A DNA stretch of 64,000 nt from positions 107,575-171,574 of the forward strand of contig DASWZN010000038.1 of NCBI GenBank assembly GCA_036404435.1, given 5' to 3'. A program made the translations under genes and the position numbers. This DNA comes from DASWZN01 sp036404435 (lineage in GTDB: Bacteria > Acidobacteriota > Terriglobia > Bryobacterales > Bryobacteraceae). Below the pieces are notes generated by a model, which had not been told where the DNA came from, did no database searches, and saw only the letters and a program-made list of their open reading frames with translations. This document shows, piece after piece, positions 19,212 to 27,514 of the stretch (its first letter is position 1; every line of letters starts with the position of its first letter).

Positions 19212-20456
19212 TCAGATCAACATCGTCTCGCCATCCGCCAAGCGGCGGATTGGAGGAAAGCCTGACGGATCCTTGTCCCAGGCCACGCCGTGGATGGGCA
19301 CGAGAGCGGCGGGGTCCATTGCGGCAGCAAACGCTCGGAGGTCCGCCACTGAGGCATGGCCGCTTGTATGGAGGTGGCAGGGCGTGGCCCCGCCCGCGTC
19401 GAACCACGCCTGAACGTGCTGGCCGTCCTCGTTGTTCAAGTAGCCCTGCCACATCGACCAAGACCACGCATCATCGGCTGTTGGGTTGACACCTCCTCGC
19501 TGGTAGTCGCGAATCAGAGACCGGCGCACCATGACGACCCAACTTCTTGGTGACTCTGCGAGTCTGTAGGCCGCGATTCCGTGTCGGGCCATTTGCGCGA
19601 CGAAGTCCCCGCGTCCGTTCCTGCGGTAGAGCCTCGCGAATGCCGAAGTGATCACGACCTTCAGGTTTTCCCCCCAGGCTGGTTGTGGGATTCTGGTGTG
19701 ATCGGCGAGGATCGTCAGCACCTCGGCCGTGTAGAGGTCGACCACAAGCACACGATGGGCTTGGAGGCAGGCACGATAGAGCGTTACGGTGCGGTCGATA
19801 TTCTGCGCCGACCAGGACACGAACACGCGGCCCGGCGTATCGCGAAACAGCCGGGCGAAGTCGGCCTCCAGATCAGCCTCGCTGATCGTCGACTTCGCAG
19901 AGCCGAGGTTGGTGCCTTCCATCAGCAGCACATCGACGTCGGAAGGCGGCGAGGCCATCAGGCGCTCAACGAGCTTGGATTTGCGCCCGTGCCGACGAAA
20001 ATCCCCAGAGTAGAGGATGCGCTTGCCAGCCACCTCGATGAGCAGCATGTGTGCGTCGAACGCGCTGTGATCGGTGAGGAGGGGCGTTACTGTGAAGGGG
20101 CCGATGTGGCTGGGCTCGCCGCTCACCCACGGGACGATTTCGCGCTCTAATGCTTTGCCGGTGAGTCCGGCAGTCAAACGGATCAGCTTCTCAGCGGCGG
20201 CTCCGCAATGGATGGACCAGTGCGTCGGCACTTCATCGAGCAGACCCCAGTGGTCCTGGTGCGGATGGCTGATCAGCACATGCGCGGCTGCCGTGCGGTC
20301 GAGCGTTGCGGGCAGCAACCCAGTCGCATCAGGGAGTGCATCGAGCGGCCGACCGACGTCAAGCACGAGACGCTCGCCGCACAGCGCCCTCAGCTCGATA
20401 CAGTTACCGCCGATCTGTCTTGTCCCGCGGTGGACGGTCAGCGCGACAGTGCTCAA
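19212..20456 (-). CDS. metallo-beta-lactamase-fold (beta-CASP/RNase J-like) hydrolase, cargo operon gene 3
   Basis: 414 residues. Metal ligands are visible: SHPHQDHWG (His64, His66, Asp68, His69), Asp152 in YSGDFRRHG, and a C-terminal HLHTSGHAS (His361-367) then PIHG (His389), the arrangement seen in beta-CASP nucleases such as RNase J. Family members hydrolyse RNA or DNA phosphodiesters. It starts with TTG inside the stop of the upstream nuclease gene (TTGA, 4-nt overlap), so the two are translationally coupled. It is shorter than RNase J (about 550) and lacks that enzyme's C-terminal domain. It is the last gene of a three-gene operon on element A. Nuclease activity is inferred from motifs. 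Confidence 0.85.
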   Translation of the reverse strand: MSTVALTVHRGTRQIGGNCIELRALCGERLVLDVGRPLDALPDATGLLPATLDRTAAAHVLISHPHQDHWGLLDEVPTHWSIHCGAAAEKLIRLTAGLTGKALEREIVPWVSGEPSHIGPFTVTPLLTDHSAFDAHMLLIEVAGKRILYSGDFRRHGRKSKLVERLMASPPSDVDVLLMEGTNLGSAKSTISEADLEADFARLFRDTPGRVFVSWSAQNIDRTVTLYRACLQAHRVLVVDLYTAEVLTILADHTRIPQPAWGENLKVVITSAFARLYRRNGRGDFVAQMARHGIAAYRLAESPRSWVVMVRRSLIRDYQRGGVNPTADDAWSWSMWQGYLNNEDGQHVQAWFDAGGATPCHLHTSGHASVADLRAFAAAMDPAALVPIHGVAWDKDPSGFPPIRRLADGETMLI

Positions 20457-21442
20457 GCACTGGCCTCATCAGCCTTCTTGAAGTCGCTGACAAGCACTTT
20501 GGAAAAGCAAACCGACTTGGCGCCAGGTTCAGAGTTCCAGTGGGCCTCGGCCGCCCTGTTGAGGGTGCCTAGCAAATCCGGATGCTCCAAGAGCGGATGC
20601 AGATCCTCCACCAGCATGACCGCGCGAATGCCTGTGCACCGCTGAACATGGCTCGCGTGAACGCGCGCGCGTGAGCTCAGCGTTGCATCCTCCTTGAATT
20701 TGATGCGAGGTGGTGTCCCGGCTGCTTCCCGAATCAGAGCGGTGTACAGCAGGAGTTCGGACACTATCCCCGCATGGATGTTGTCTTTGGCCTTTAGCTC
20801 GAAGATATGGAATGAGTCATCTTCTCCGACACCGACGATATCGATCGCGCTCTTGCCGCCGGTAAAGATGCGCGTCTTGGCGGTGACCTGGTCGGCGAAC
20901 AATCCGACCGGAAACTGGCGATCGACGAGCTTCAGCCCAAAGTGCTGACGGAAGAGCGGAGAAACGATTAGGCGAGATTCCAACTCATACTCGGCGTGCG
21001 TCGTGCCCGCCGGCGGTGCCGTTGCCTCTCCCGCTGCCACATTTAATACTGGCTGTTGTTCTGTAAGCGCCCGACAGTCTCGCAGTTTCTTCACATCGGC
21101 CACAAAGAACCACTCCGGAAAGAGCAATTGGAACTGCGTCACTCTATACAGAAAACGCTGGTAATGTCCGTTCTTGGGATCGGTCGGAGCATCCCAATCG
21201 AGCTCGATGCACCGAGCTCGCTCCTTGCGGAGCCACAACCGCAGAATCAGCGCCCACGCCTCGAAGGCTGCGGCGTCGCTTTGCATGTTGGAGGTAACGG
21301 ACTTCGCGTTCAATCGAAGCAGTAGTTTGTCGCCTGCCCATGCCCTGCCGAGAGTCGAGGGTAGCTTGACGTTGCGGGTGCGCCGCATGCCCGCCTTCGC
21401 CCAAGCACGATAAGCCTCCTGCAGGTCCCTCTGGATGTCCAT
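20453..21442 (-). CDS. putative PD-(D/E)xK nuclease-fold protein, cargo operon gene 2
   Basis: 329 residues, not matched to a named family. A restriction-endonuclease-like core is visible: hydrophobic strand with Asp201 (SAIDIVGVG), then a strand with Glu215-Leu-Lys217 (FHIFELKAKDN), and a preceding helix with Glu155 (ELESRL). This D-x(13)-ExK spacing is typical of PD-(D/E)xK enzymes. The N-terminal ~130 residues are helical with several Trp and may be a substrate-recognition domain. ATG 21442 is preceded by GGAGG, which overlaps the end of the upstream gene; the downstream beta-CASP gene overlaps by 4 nt. It could also be a non-catalytic member of the fold. Confidence 0.6.
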   Translation of the reverse strand: MDIQRDLQEAYRAWAKAGMRRTRNVKLPSTLGRAWAGDKLLLRLNAKSVTSNMQSDAAAFEAWALILRLWLRKERARCIELDWDAPTDPKNGHYQRFLYRVTQFQLLFPEWFFVADVKKLRDCRALTEQQPVLNVAAGEATAPPAGTTHAEYELESRLIVSPLFRQHFGLKLVDRQFPVGLFADQVTAKTRIFTGGKSAIDIVGVGEDDSFHIFELKAKDNIHAGIVSELLLYTALIREAAGTPPRIKFKEDATLSSRARVHASHVQRCTGIRAVMLVEDLHPLLEHPDLLGTLNRAAEAHWNSEPGAKSVCFSKVLVSDFKKADEASA

Positions 21443-21445
21443 GTG

Positions 21446-21886
21446 CTAGGCCTCCAAGGATGAATTCCCTACATTTCCTACATAGGGTCGAGCGGCAATC
21501 ACGAACAATGCCAAGGCCTGATCATCGTACCACAAACCGACCAAGCTCATCCCCCCCGGACCTTCGATGGTCTTTTGAATCTCACTCATCGTCCCGATCC
21601 GCACTCCACGGGCATCGGTGACGACGCGTCCGTCGAACGCGGCCAGCTTGCGCCCAGCGGCATCGTGGAGCGCTGTACCTTCGACGCTCCCCAGCCTGCT
21701 GCCTCTGGCATCTCGGATGACTTTCCCATCGAACACAGCAATCTTGTTTCCGGTACGGTCCCTCAAACGGGCAAGCCGGTCCTGCCCGATTCGCCGGCCA
21801 ACAACTAAAACTGCGCCGCGCTCAACGACATAACTTACGGGCAATGTTCTGACCGTCGTGCTCGCCCTGAAAATCAAACTGAGCAC
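21446..21886 (-). CDS. small repeat protein resembling 4-fold beta-flower domains, cargo operon gene 1
   Basis: 146 residues from GTG 21886; a shorter start is possible because the 6-nt gap to the divergent HTH gene leaves no room for a promoter or Shine-Dalgarno. Residues ~46-100 contain three or more 16-residue units with the pattern x-K/R-I/L-A/G-x-x-D/E-G-x-x-I/V-x-D-A-x-G (GNKIAVFDGKVIRDARG, RKLAAFDGRVVTDARG). Short G-D hairpins of this kind resemble the 4-fold beta-flower domain described in conflict-system proteins. The remaining C-terminal ~45 residues are hydrophobic and unrecognised. It ends 3 nt before the nuclease start. It is probably a sensor or ligand-binding partner, but that is inference. 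Confidence 0.5.
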   Translation of the reverse strand: MLSLIFRASTTVRTLPVSYVVERGAVLVVGRRIGQDRLARLRDRTGNKIAVFDGKVIRDARGSRLGSVEGTALHDAAGRKLAAFDGRVVTDARGVRIGTMSEIQKTIEGPGGMSLVGLWYDDQALALFVIAARPYVGNVGNSSLEA

Positions 21887-21892
21887 AGGAAC

Positions 21893-22117
21893 ATGCCGGT
21901 TTCAAAACTACTATCCGTGGCGCAGGTGAGCACCAGACTCCAGTGCGCTCGGTCAACAGTCCGAAAGCTGGTCGCTGACGGCGAACTCCGGGCCTCGCGC
22001 ATCAGCAGTCGGACAATCAGGATCTCCAAGTTGGACCTCCAGGCTTACCTGGACGGCCGGGCCAATATGTCGGCGCCGGCCGCGGCTTCCGCGAGAACCA
22101 ACGGGGGCGCACGATGA
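21893..22117 (+). CDS. excisionase-type helix-turn-helix protein
   Basis: 74 residues; ATG 21893 with AGGAA upstream. The sequence KLLSVAQVSTRLQCARSTVRKLV followed by DGELRASRISSRTIRISKLDLQAYL is the MerR-like excisionase HTH (HTH_17), with a winged region that includes RISSRTIRI. Such proteins direct integrase towards excision or regulate the element promoter. It is divergent from the cargo operon, with only 6 nt between starts, so it may repress both directions. It overlaps the next gene by 4 nt (ATGA). Confidence 0.8.
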   Translation: MPVSKLLSVAQVSTRLQCARSTVRKLVADGELRASRISSRTIRISKLDLQAYLDGRANMSAPAAASARTNGGAR

Positions 22118-22425
22118 CCACTGACCAGCTTACGGCGGTCTTGGCCAAGCGCGTCATGGGCTGGGGTGTCGGACCTGACCGCTTCCTTACGGCCAACCGT
22201 GGTTGGATGCCCCGCTGGAGATTTCAACCAACCGAGAATCTCGATGACGCTTTCAAGCTTCTGGAGAACGCTGCGCCCCAGGATTATTCCATGGGAGACG
22301 GCGGCAAGGGCTTCCGGGTCCGCGTTCGCATCGGGAGGACCGTAGGCGAGGCGCACGACATATCCAAGCCGCGGGCGATCACGTTTGCTGTGGCGCGCGC
22401 CGTAGGCATTGAGGTGGACAAGTGA
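22114..22425 (+). CDS. small phage-type protein (ABA-sandwich-like), unknown function
   Basis: 103 residues. The N-terminus (LAKRVMGWGVG, then a Trp-rich strand WMPRWRFQPTEN) resembles the phage ABA-sandwich domain family found next to phage and element replication genes. No catalytic motif is visible. The start overlaps the HTH gene (ATGA) and the stop overlaps the primase gene (GTGA), placing it inside a translationally coupled chain. The family assignment is tentative; the gene call is firm because of this coupling. Confidence 0.6.
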   Translation: MTTDQLTAVLAKRVMGWGVGPDRFLTANRGWMPRWRFQPTENLDDAFKLLENAAPQDYSMGDGGKGFRVRVRIGRTVGEAHDISKPRAITFAVARAVGIEVDK

Positions 22426-23339
22426 TGGTGGCGCCCACGGCTGTTGGCTCCCCAGCACTGACCTTCTTCACCACAGTATTCGGCCAGAAGCCGGATGCCT
22501 CACACATCCTGATCTGGACGCTGCCGGACAAGCGGTCACGGTGGTTTCAAGGCATCGATGCCGCCGCCCGGTACGCGGAGTCCCTCCGGCAACGCGACGT
22601 ATATGTGGGCGTGTGCTTGTCGCCCCAGGACTTTGGTCCGGAGAACCGCTGTAGTTCGGAGAATGCCGCCGGCGTCGTGGCCCTGTGGGCCGACCTGGAT
22701 GTACGCGACCAGATTCACACGAAGCATAACCTGCCGCCGACCATCGATGACGCCCTCAACCTGTTGCCGCTGCCCTTCACCCCCAGCATCGTGGTGCACT
22801 CCGGCCACGGACTCCACTGTTGGTGGCTGCTGAAGGAACCGGAGCTCTTCGAGTCCGACGAGCACCGCGGCAAGGTGAAGGCCATCGTCGAGCGCTGGGC
22901 GCGCCTGCTGAAGTTGAACGGGGCGGCGCACGGCTGGACCGTAGACAGCGTCTTCGACTTGGCGCGCGTGCTGCGCGTGCCCGGAACGACCAACTGCAAG
23001 GTCGCGGCCGCACCAAAGCCGATCACGGTCGTTGCGACCTCTGAGAAGCGCTATAACCTCTCCGATTTCGCAGAGTATCTCGATCAGGCCGGTGTACCCG
23101 ATCCGGCCGCGGAACAGCGGTGGCAAGAAAAGTGGAAACAGCAGCAGCAGGGGGCCGCGCTCAGCGTGCGCGCTGACGCCAGCGTTCCGCCCGGGTTCAT
23201 CCAGCGCCACTGCGACGCCGAGGAGCGTTTCCGCCTGACATGGCACCGGCAGCGGAACGACTTGGCGGATCAGTCGCAATCGTCCACGACATGGCCCTGG
23301 CCGACTATGGAGTCAGGTCCGGGCTCGCCGATCAGGTGA
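22422..23339 (+). CDS. archaeo-eukaryotic-type primase/polymerase (RepB-like), N-terminal part, frameshifted
   Basis: 305-residue frame. AEP-type signature: WADLD (Asp91-x-Asp93), SGHGLH (Ser127, His129) and FDLARVLRVPGT (Asp179), the usual catalytic triad and downstream motif. Past codon ~288 (near 23285) the frame loses similarity to typical primases. The expected continuation (HDMALADYGVR...) lies in the -1 frame of the overlapping frame 23240-24172. A one-base indel would join them into a single ~580-residue protein. I see no slippery heptamer, so a real frameshift or sequencing error is more likely than programmed frameshifting. It would prime element replication together with the downstream helicase. 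Confidence 0.75.
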   Translation: MMVAPTAVGSPALTFFTTVFGQKPDASHILIWTLPDKRSRWFQGIDAAARYAESLRQRDVYVGVCLSPQDFGPENRCSSENAAGVVALWADLDVRDQIHTKHNLPPTIDDALNLLPLPFTPSIVVHSGHGLHCWWLLKEPELFESDEHRGKVKAIVERWARLLKLNGAAHGWTVDSVFDLARVLRVPGTTNCKVAAAPKPITVVATSEKRYNLSDFAEYLDQAGVPDPAAEQRWQEKWKQQQQGAALSVRADASVPPGFIQRHCDAEERFRLTWHRQRNDLADQSQSSTTWPWPTMESGPGSPIR

Positions 23340-24172
23340 CCGTGGACATGCTGATCGAGCATCGGCGCATCCACCGCCACCGGCCCAAGCTGCGCGAGGA
23401 CTACTACAGGAGGACGCTCGAAAAAGCGCATCAATCTATGGAGAATACGACCTACGTGGATCAACCTGCCTTGCAACCGCCGCCGGAGAATGCCGGCGGT
23501 GAAGCTTTACCGGAGGATGAAGCGCTGCGCAAGGCGATGCTTTGCCAGCGGTTGTCCGCCATGTTCGGCAATGTCATCAGTATCCTGCGCATCCTGAAGG
23601 TGGCCGGCAGCGAACCGACCTACCACCTTGAGCTTGACGGATGCACCGTCATTCTCAGCAACGTGAACCAACTCATCGAGCAGGGACGGCTGCGCACGCG
23701 CATCGCCGAGCAGACCGAGAAGATGATCCCAAAGTTCAAGGCTTGCGATTGGGAAGCGCTCGCCCGCACGCTCCTCGCCGCCGTGACGGTTTGCCCAGGC
23801 GGGGCCGAGGCGGACTACAAGGGGCGCGCCCTGATGCTGTTGGAGGACTATCTGCAAGAGCCTGCTTGTACGGATGATCCACAGAATCGGCCCAGAGACC
23901 TGCGTAAGAAGCCAACCGTGTTTGAAGGCCGCATCTCCGTTCACAGTGTGGACTTTCGGCAGCACATCTTCCGCGCCAGCGGAGAGATAGTCGGCCCAAA
24001 GAACTGTGCCTCGATGTTCACCGCGATCGGGGCGAAGGCCTACACGCACTACTGGCCTGGAGGTCAGGAACAGGATCGCTGGCTGCTGCCTGCGGCCTTC
24101 GATCCGTCCGCGTACGGCCACGACGCAGGCACTGGGGACAATGGTGGACGCAGACCTCCAGCAACTGAATGA
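23240..24172 (+). CDS. C-terminal part of the element primase (separate frame)
   Basis: 310 residues as an independent frame, but the natural start of homology is DMALADYGVRSGLADQ at about 23290, which continues the upstream primase. DQVTVDMLIEHRRIH is the helical repeat that usually follows the AEP catalytic domain in RepB-like primases. The C-terminal ~200 residues are less recognisable. It overlaps the helicase gene by 4 nt (ATGA). It may be translated only if the upstream frame is intact or by internal initiation at 23240. Confidence 0.6.
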   Translation: MAPAAERLGGSVAIVHDMALADYGVRSGLADQVTVDMLIEHRRIHRHRPKLREDYYRRTLEKAHQSMENTTYVDQPALQPPPENAGGEALPEDEALRKAMLCQRLSAMFGNVISILRILKVAGSEPTYHLELDGCTVILSNVNQLIEQGRLRTRIAEQTEKMIPKFKACDWEALARTLLAAVTVCPGGAEADYKGRALMLLEDYLQEPACTDDPQNRPRDLRKKPTVFEGRISVHSVDFRQHIFRASGEIVGPKNCASMFTAIGAKAYTHYWPGGQEQDRWLLPAAFDPSAYGHDAGTGDNGGRRPPATE

Positions 24173-25827
24173 GATCGGCAGCCGGGATCACTCGGTCACC
24201 AAACGAGTACCGGATCTTTGGGCCTCCTGGTACCGGCAAGACAACCCATGTCGCGCGCCAGATCCATCTCGCCGCCACCAAGTTCGGCGCCGAGTCCGTC
24301 TTGGTTACCAGTTTCTCAAAAGCCGCAGCCGCAGAACTTGTCGGGCGGTCGCTGCCAATCTCCGCCAGCAACGTAGGGACCTTGCATTCGCACTGCTATC
24401 GCGCGTTGGGCAGTCCCGAGATCGCGGAGTGCTGCGTTGACGAATGGAATCGGCGCAATCCCCAGATGCCGATGTTATCGAAGAACCGTCGCGCCCGGAT
24501 TGATGGTGAGGATTCTGACGCGGCGGAGGAGCAGGAAAAAGCTTACGCCGGCGACGACCTGTTGCGCGAGCTGAACCGGTGGCGTGGGATGATGGCCCCC
24601 GCTGACACATGGCCGTGCGGCGTGCGCGAATTCCGGGCGAAGTGGGACGAATACAAGCGAGCACACAGCTTTATGGATTTCACCGACTTGATCGAGACCG
24701 CGCTACAGGACATTCCTGTCGCCCCCGGAGCGCCCAGCGTGCTCTTCGTCGATGAAGCCCAGGACCTAAACCCGATGCAACTCAAGGTGATCCGCAAATG
24801 GGGCGGCAGCGCGGACTACTTCGTTCAGGCCGCCGACGACGACCAGTGCATCTACTCCTGGACCGGAGCGAGTCCGGAAGCCGTCCTTGACCCTCCCATT
24901 CCAGACGACCACAAGATCTTCCTGGAACAGAGTTTCCGCGTCCCCAGGGCGCTCCACAGCCTGGCGAGTGGGTTCGTGCGCCAAGTCACCCGCAGGGAGG
25001 AGAAGCAGTACCGGCCACGAGATGCCGAGGGCACAGTCTGCCGGCTTGCTGCCGGCCATTGGCGAAATCCTGACAGCCTTATTGACTCCGCGATGCGGCA
25101 TCTCGGGCGCGGCCAATCGGTGATGTTTCTGGCTTCGTGCAGTTACATGCTCCGGCCGCTGATCGGCGTCCTGCGCAAGCGTGGCATCCCCTTCCATAAT
25201 CCTTACCGGAAGTCGAATGGCTTTTGGAATCCACTGGCCGTGACGCGGCGCAACTCCGCGGCGAGCCGGCTGTTGGCTCTCTTATCGGCGCACCGCGCGC
25301 ACGGCGGCTCGGGACGCTGGACGGTGCGCGAGCTCAGCCTCTGGCTCGCGTGGCTGAGGCCGGAAGGGACGCTGCGCGCCGGCGCGCTTGATGAGGTGAA
25401 GGTAATGCCGCCAGGCGGGACAGTCCCGCTGGATGCGTTTGTCAAGATCCTTGAGCCGCCGGCCCTTGCGGCCCTGGTCGACGCGTTGGGAGACGACCAC
25501 AGGCGGTTGATTGAATGGTGGCGAGGGCGCCTCATGCCGTCCGTGGCGAGCCGGGTGCGTTTTCCGGCCGATGTAGCGACCTACAGCGGAGTCGCGGCCC
25601 TCAAGGAAGCTCCCAAGATCGTCGTTGGCACCATCCACTCGGCAAAAGGAGGCGAGGCGGACGTCGTGTATCTGTTCCCGGATTTGAGCCGGGCTGGCAG
25701 TGGCAATTACGAGCGCTATGGACCGTTGCGCGACTCGGTGATCAGGCTCTTTTACGTTGGGATGACGCGCGCCAAGGACACGCTGTGCATCTGCCCGCAG
25801 GGAGGACCCCTGGCTGCGCGCCTCTGA
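24169..25827 (+). CDS. UvrD/Rep-like superfamily 1 DNA helicase
   Basis: 552 residues, shorter than UvrD (about 720). Motifs in order: Walker A GPPGTGKTT (residues 18-26), Walker B/II DEAQD, motif III ADDDQCIYSWTGA, motif V GTIHSAKGGEADVV and motif VI FYVGMTRAKD. It is an SF1A 3'-5' helicase fold with reduced insertion domains. It is translationally coupled to the primase (4-nt overlap) and 69 nt before the integrase start, so it probably unwinds the element during replication. Element-encoded UvrD-like helicases of this small size are known from satellites and plasmids. Confidence 0.88.
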   Translation: MRSAAGITRSPNEYRIFGPPGTGKTTHVARQIHLAATKFGAESVLVTSFSKAAAAELVGRSLPISASNVGTLHSHCYRALGSPEIAECCVDEWNRRNPQMPMLSKNRRARIDGEDSDAAEEQEKAYAGDDLLRELNRWRGMMAPADTWPCGVREFRAKWDEYKRAHSFMDFTDLIETALQDIPVAPGAPSVLFVDEAQDLNPMQLKVIRKWGGSADYFVQAADDDQCIYSWTGASPEAVLDPPIPDDHKIFLEQSFRVPRALHSLASGFVRQVTRREEKQYRPRDAEGTVCRLAAGHWRNPDSLIDSAMRHLGRGQSVMFLASCSYMLRPLIGVLRKRGIPFHNPYRKSNGFWNPLAVTRRNSAASRLLALLSAHRAHGGSGRWTVRELSLWLAWLRPEGTLRAGALDEVKVMPPGGTVPLDAFVKILEPPALAALVDALGDDHRRLIEWWRGRLMPSVASRVRFPADVATYSGVAALKEAPKIVVGTIHSAKGGEADVVYLFPDLSRAGSGNYERYGPLRDSVIRLFYVGMTRAKDTLCICPQGGPLAARL

Positions 25828-25896
25828 GGCGCGCGCGGGACTTGAATGATTATGCGGCCTGAAGGTAACATCCTGCACCTGACGGGAGGTCTTACG

Positions 25897-27072
25897 GTGA
25901 AGGCACGTTATCAGCGCGGCAACGTTCAAGAACGCAAAGGAAAGAACAGTTCTTATTGGTATTTCCGCTACCGGGTCGATGTGCCGGGGCCGGATGGCAG
26001 CGTCGAGACCGTCATGCGACGCCAGATGCTTGGGCCGTCCAAAGGTGAAAACCGCATCTCCAAGAAGCAGGCCGAACTGGCGCGCGACAAGTTTGTGTCT
26101 TCAGTGAACCGGCCCACGGCCGCGGCTGCGAGCACGCCGCTGATCCTGTTCGGCAAGTTGGCGGAGCTCTACCTCAAGAACCACGTGGAGGTCGATTCCA
26201 AAATCTCCGCGTCCACCCGCCAGAAGTATAGGAACCACATCCACAACCATATCCTTCCCAGATGGCGAGACGTGCGGCTGGCCGACCTCCGGCCGCTTGA
26301 TGTGGAGGAGTGGCTGCGCAGCCTGGATTGCTCCTGGTGGATGACGGTGGATCTCCGCAACATCATGTCGGGGATCTTCACGCAGGCTCAGGCTTGGGGA
26401 TACTGGCCGGAGGACCGGCGTAACCCGATGAGCAAAGTGAATCTTGGCCGCAAACGCGAGGCGCGTCCCAAGCGCATCCTCACCGAGCAGGAGACTAACA
26501 GGGTGCTGGCGCGGCTTCAGGAACCGAACAGGTTGATAGCGGAAATCGCACTCTCCAACGGCGCGCGGATTTCTGAGATTCTCGGATTGCAGTGGAAGCA
26601 CGTCGACCTCGATTCCGGTGTGATCAAGGTGGAGCAGCGCTACTGGCGAGGCGATCTGGACAGGCCGAAGACTCAGGGCAGTTCCCGCAAGCTGGTAGTC
26701 GGGCATCTGGTGGCGAGGCTGCGGGCGAAAGCCAAGGCGGAAGGCGCCCAGCCCGAGGGGTTTGTCTTCACGCGCCACGACGGCAGCGGAAAGCCCCTAT
26801 GGGACTCAGGCGTGCGGATGGCGGTCAAGAAGGCCGCCGCCGCCGAGGGATGTGATTTTCCAGGGCTGGGCATGCACACATTCCGGCGCACCAACATCAC
26901 TTGGTGGCAGGAAGAAGGCGGTAGCGCTATCGAGGCCAGCAAGAATGCTGGGCACACTTCGGTGGCCATGACGAACGAGTACACGCTGATTCAACTGGAG
27001 CGTCAGCAGGAGATCACCCGCCGAATTCAGGAACGGATTCTGGGCGTGCCGCCCACGGAGGCGGTCCAGTAG
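25897..27072 (+). CDS. tyrosine recombinase/integrase of element A
   Basis: 391 residues from GTG 25897, chosen because GGGAGG lies 7-12 nt upstream and MKARYQRGNVQERKG is a typical integrase start; an ATG at 25846 would add 17 residues. The N-terminal arm-binding/SAM-like region is followed by a catalytic domain with GARISEILGLQW (Arg), HTFRRTN (HxxR) and AGHTSVAMTNEYTLI (His and Tyr). It is related to the element B integrase at 31284. The stop is 325 nt from the tRNA-Val 3' fragment at 27397, the expected place for an integrase next to its attachment site. Confidence 0.9.
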   Translation: MKARYQRGNVQERKGKNSSYWYFRYRVDVPGPDGSVETVMRRQMLGPSKGENRISKKQAELARDKFVSSVNRPTAAAASTPLILFGKLAELYLKNHVEVDSKISASTRQKYRNHIHNHILPRWRDVRLADLRPLDVEEWLRSLDCSWWMTVDLRNIMSGIFTQAQAWGYWPEDRRNPMSKVNLGRKREARPKRILTEQETNRVLARLQEPNRLIAEIALSNGARISEILGLQWKHVDLDSGVIKVEQRYWRGDLDRPKTQGSSRKLVVGHLVARLRAKAKAEGAQPEGFVFTRHDGSGKPLWDSGVRMAVKKAAAAEGCDFPGLGMHTFRRTNITWWQEEGGSAIEASKNAGHTSVAMTNEYTLIQLERQQEITRRIQERILGVPPTEAVQ

Positions 27073-27396
27073 GCGAATCGCCCGGGCTTCACGGTGATGC
27101 TCCGCGCTCTTAGCTGGCAGGTGGGCCCCCACGCGGCAATGTACTCCGCCCCTGCGTCACCCTCTCGGCACAACCCACCACGCCCCCCGGACCAACCGGA
27201 CCAATCCCCTATATAAGGACTACTACATTCACGATGATCGTGATCGCAACGCGAGTGCCTTCCGTAACTCCGGTGAGTCCGGGTAGACGGCGTTGAGCAG
27301 GGCCCCGGGGTCGGCTTGGGCACAGAAATGTGTGCCCGACTTGTGCCCGAGTCGCGTGTTCGGGGTGGCGGAATGCGTGTAGGTGTTTGAAAACAC
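27073..27396. other. right end region of element A: possible integrase arm sites
   Basis: No gene is seen in this ~320-nt stretch. It contains the palindrome CACGATGATCGTG (27230-27242). Near the tRNA fragment are two tandem TGTGCCCGA copies (27331-27339, 27342-27350) and an inverted TGGGCACA at 27317-27324. Short repeats like these next to a core site often bind the integrase. Confidence 0.4.
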
Positions 27397-27443
27397 TGGT
27401 GGGCCCGACAGAACTCGAATCTGTGACCTCTACCGTGTCAAGG
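27397..27443 (-). other. tRNA-Val(GAC) 3'-half fragment, left attachment site of element B
   Basis: On the minus strand this 47-nt fragment carries half of the anticodon arm, an intact T-arm (ACAGA-TTCGAGT-TCTGT), the acceptor 3' half CGGGCCC, A and CCA. Its last 19 nt (27425-27443) are identical to 32525-32543 in the intact tRNA-Val. It is the displaced 3' end left by integration into the tRNA. Confidence 0.85.
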
Positions 27444-27514
27444 GTGCTCAGGGCGGTTCTGACAGAACTGGCGGCTGAAAACAAATGACTTAGCTTTTTG
27501 AGTGTGCCTCAGAA

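Larger units (their letters stand above)
19212..27424. mobile_element. element A: integrative element with primase, helicase, integrase and cargo operon (left boundary not found)
   Basis: The gene set is typical of a replicating integrative element or phage satellite: HTH excisionase-like gene, phage-type small protein, primase, SF1 helicase and tyrosine integrase in one co-oriented chain, with a divergent three-gene cargo operon. The right edge abuts a tRNA-Val 3'-half fragment (27397-27443). I could not find a matching fragment on the left, so the left limit given is simply the end of the cargo operon. No capsid or conjugation genes are seen. Confidence 0.65.
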
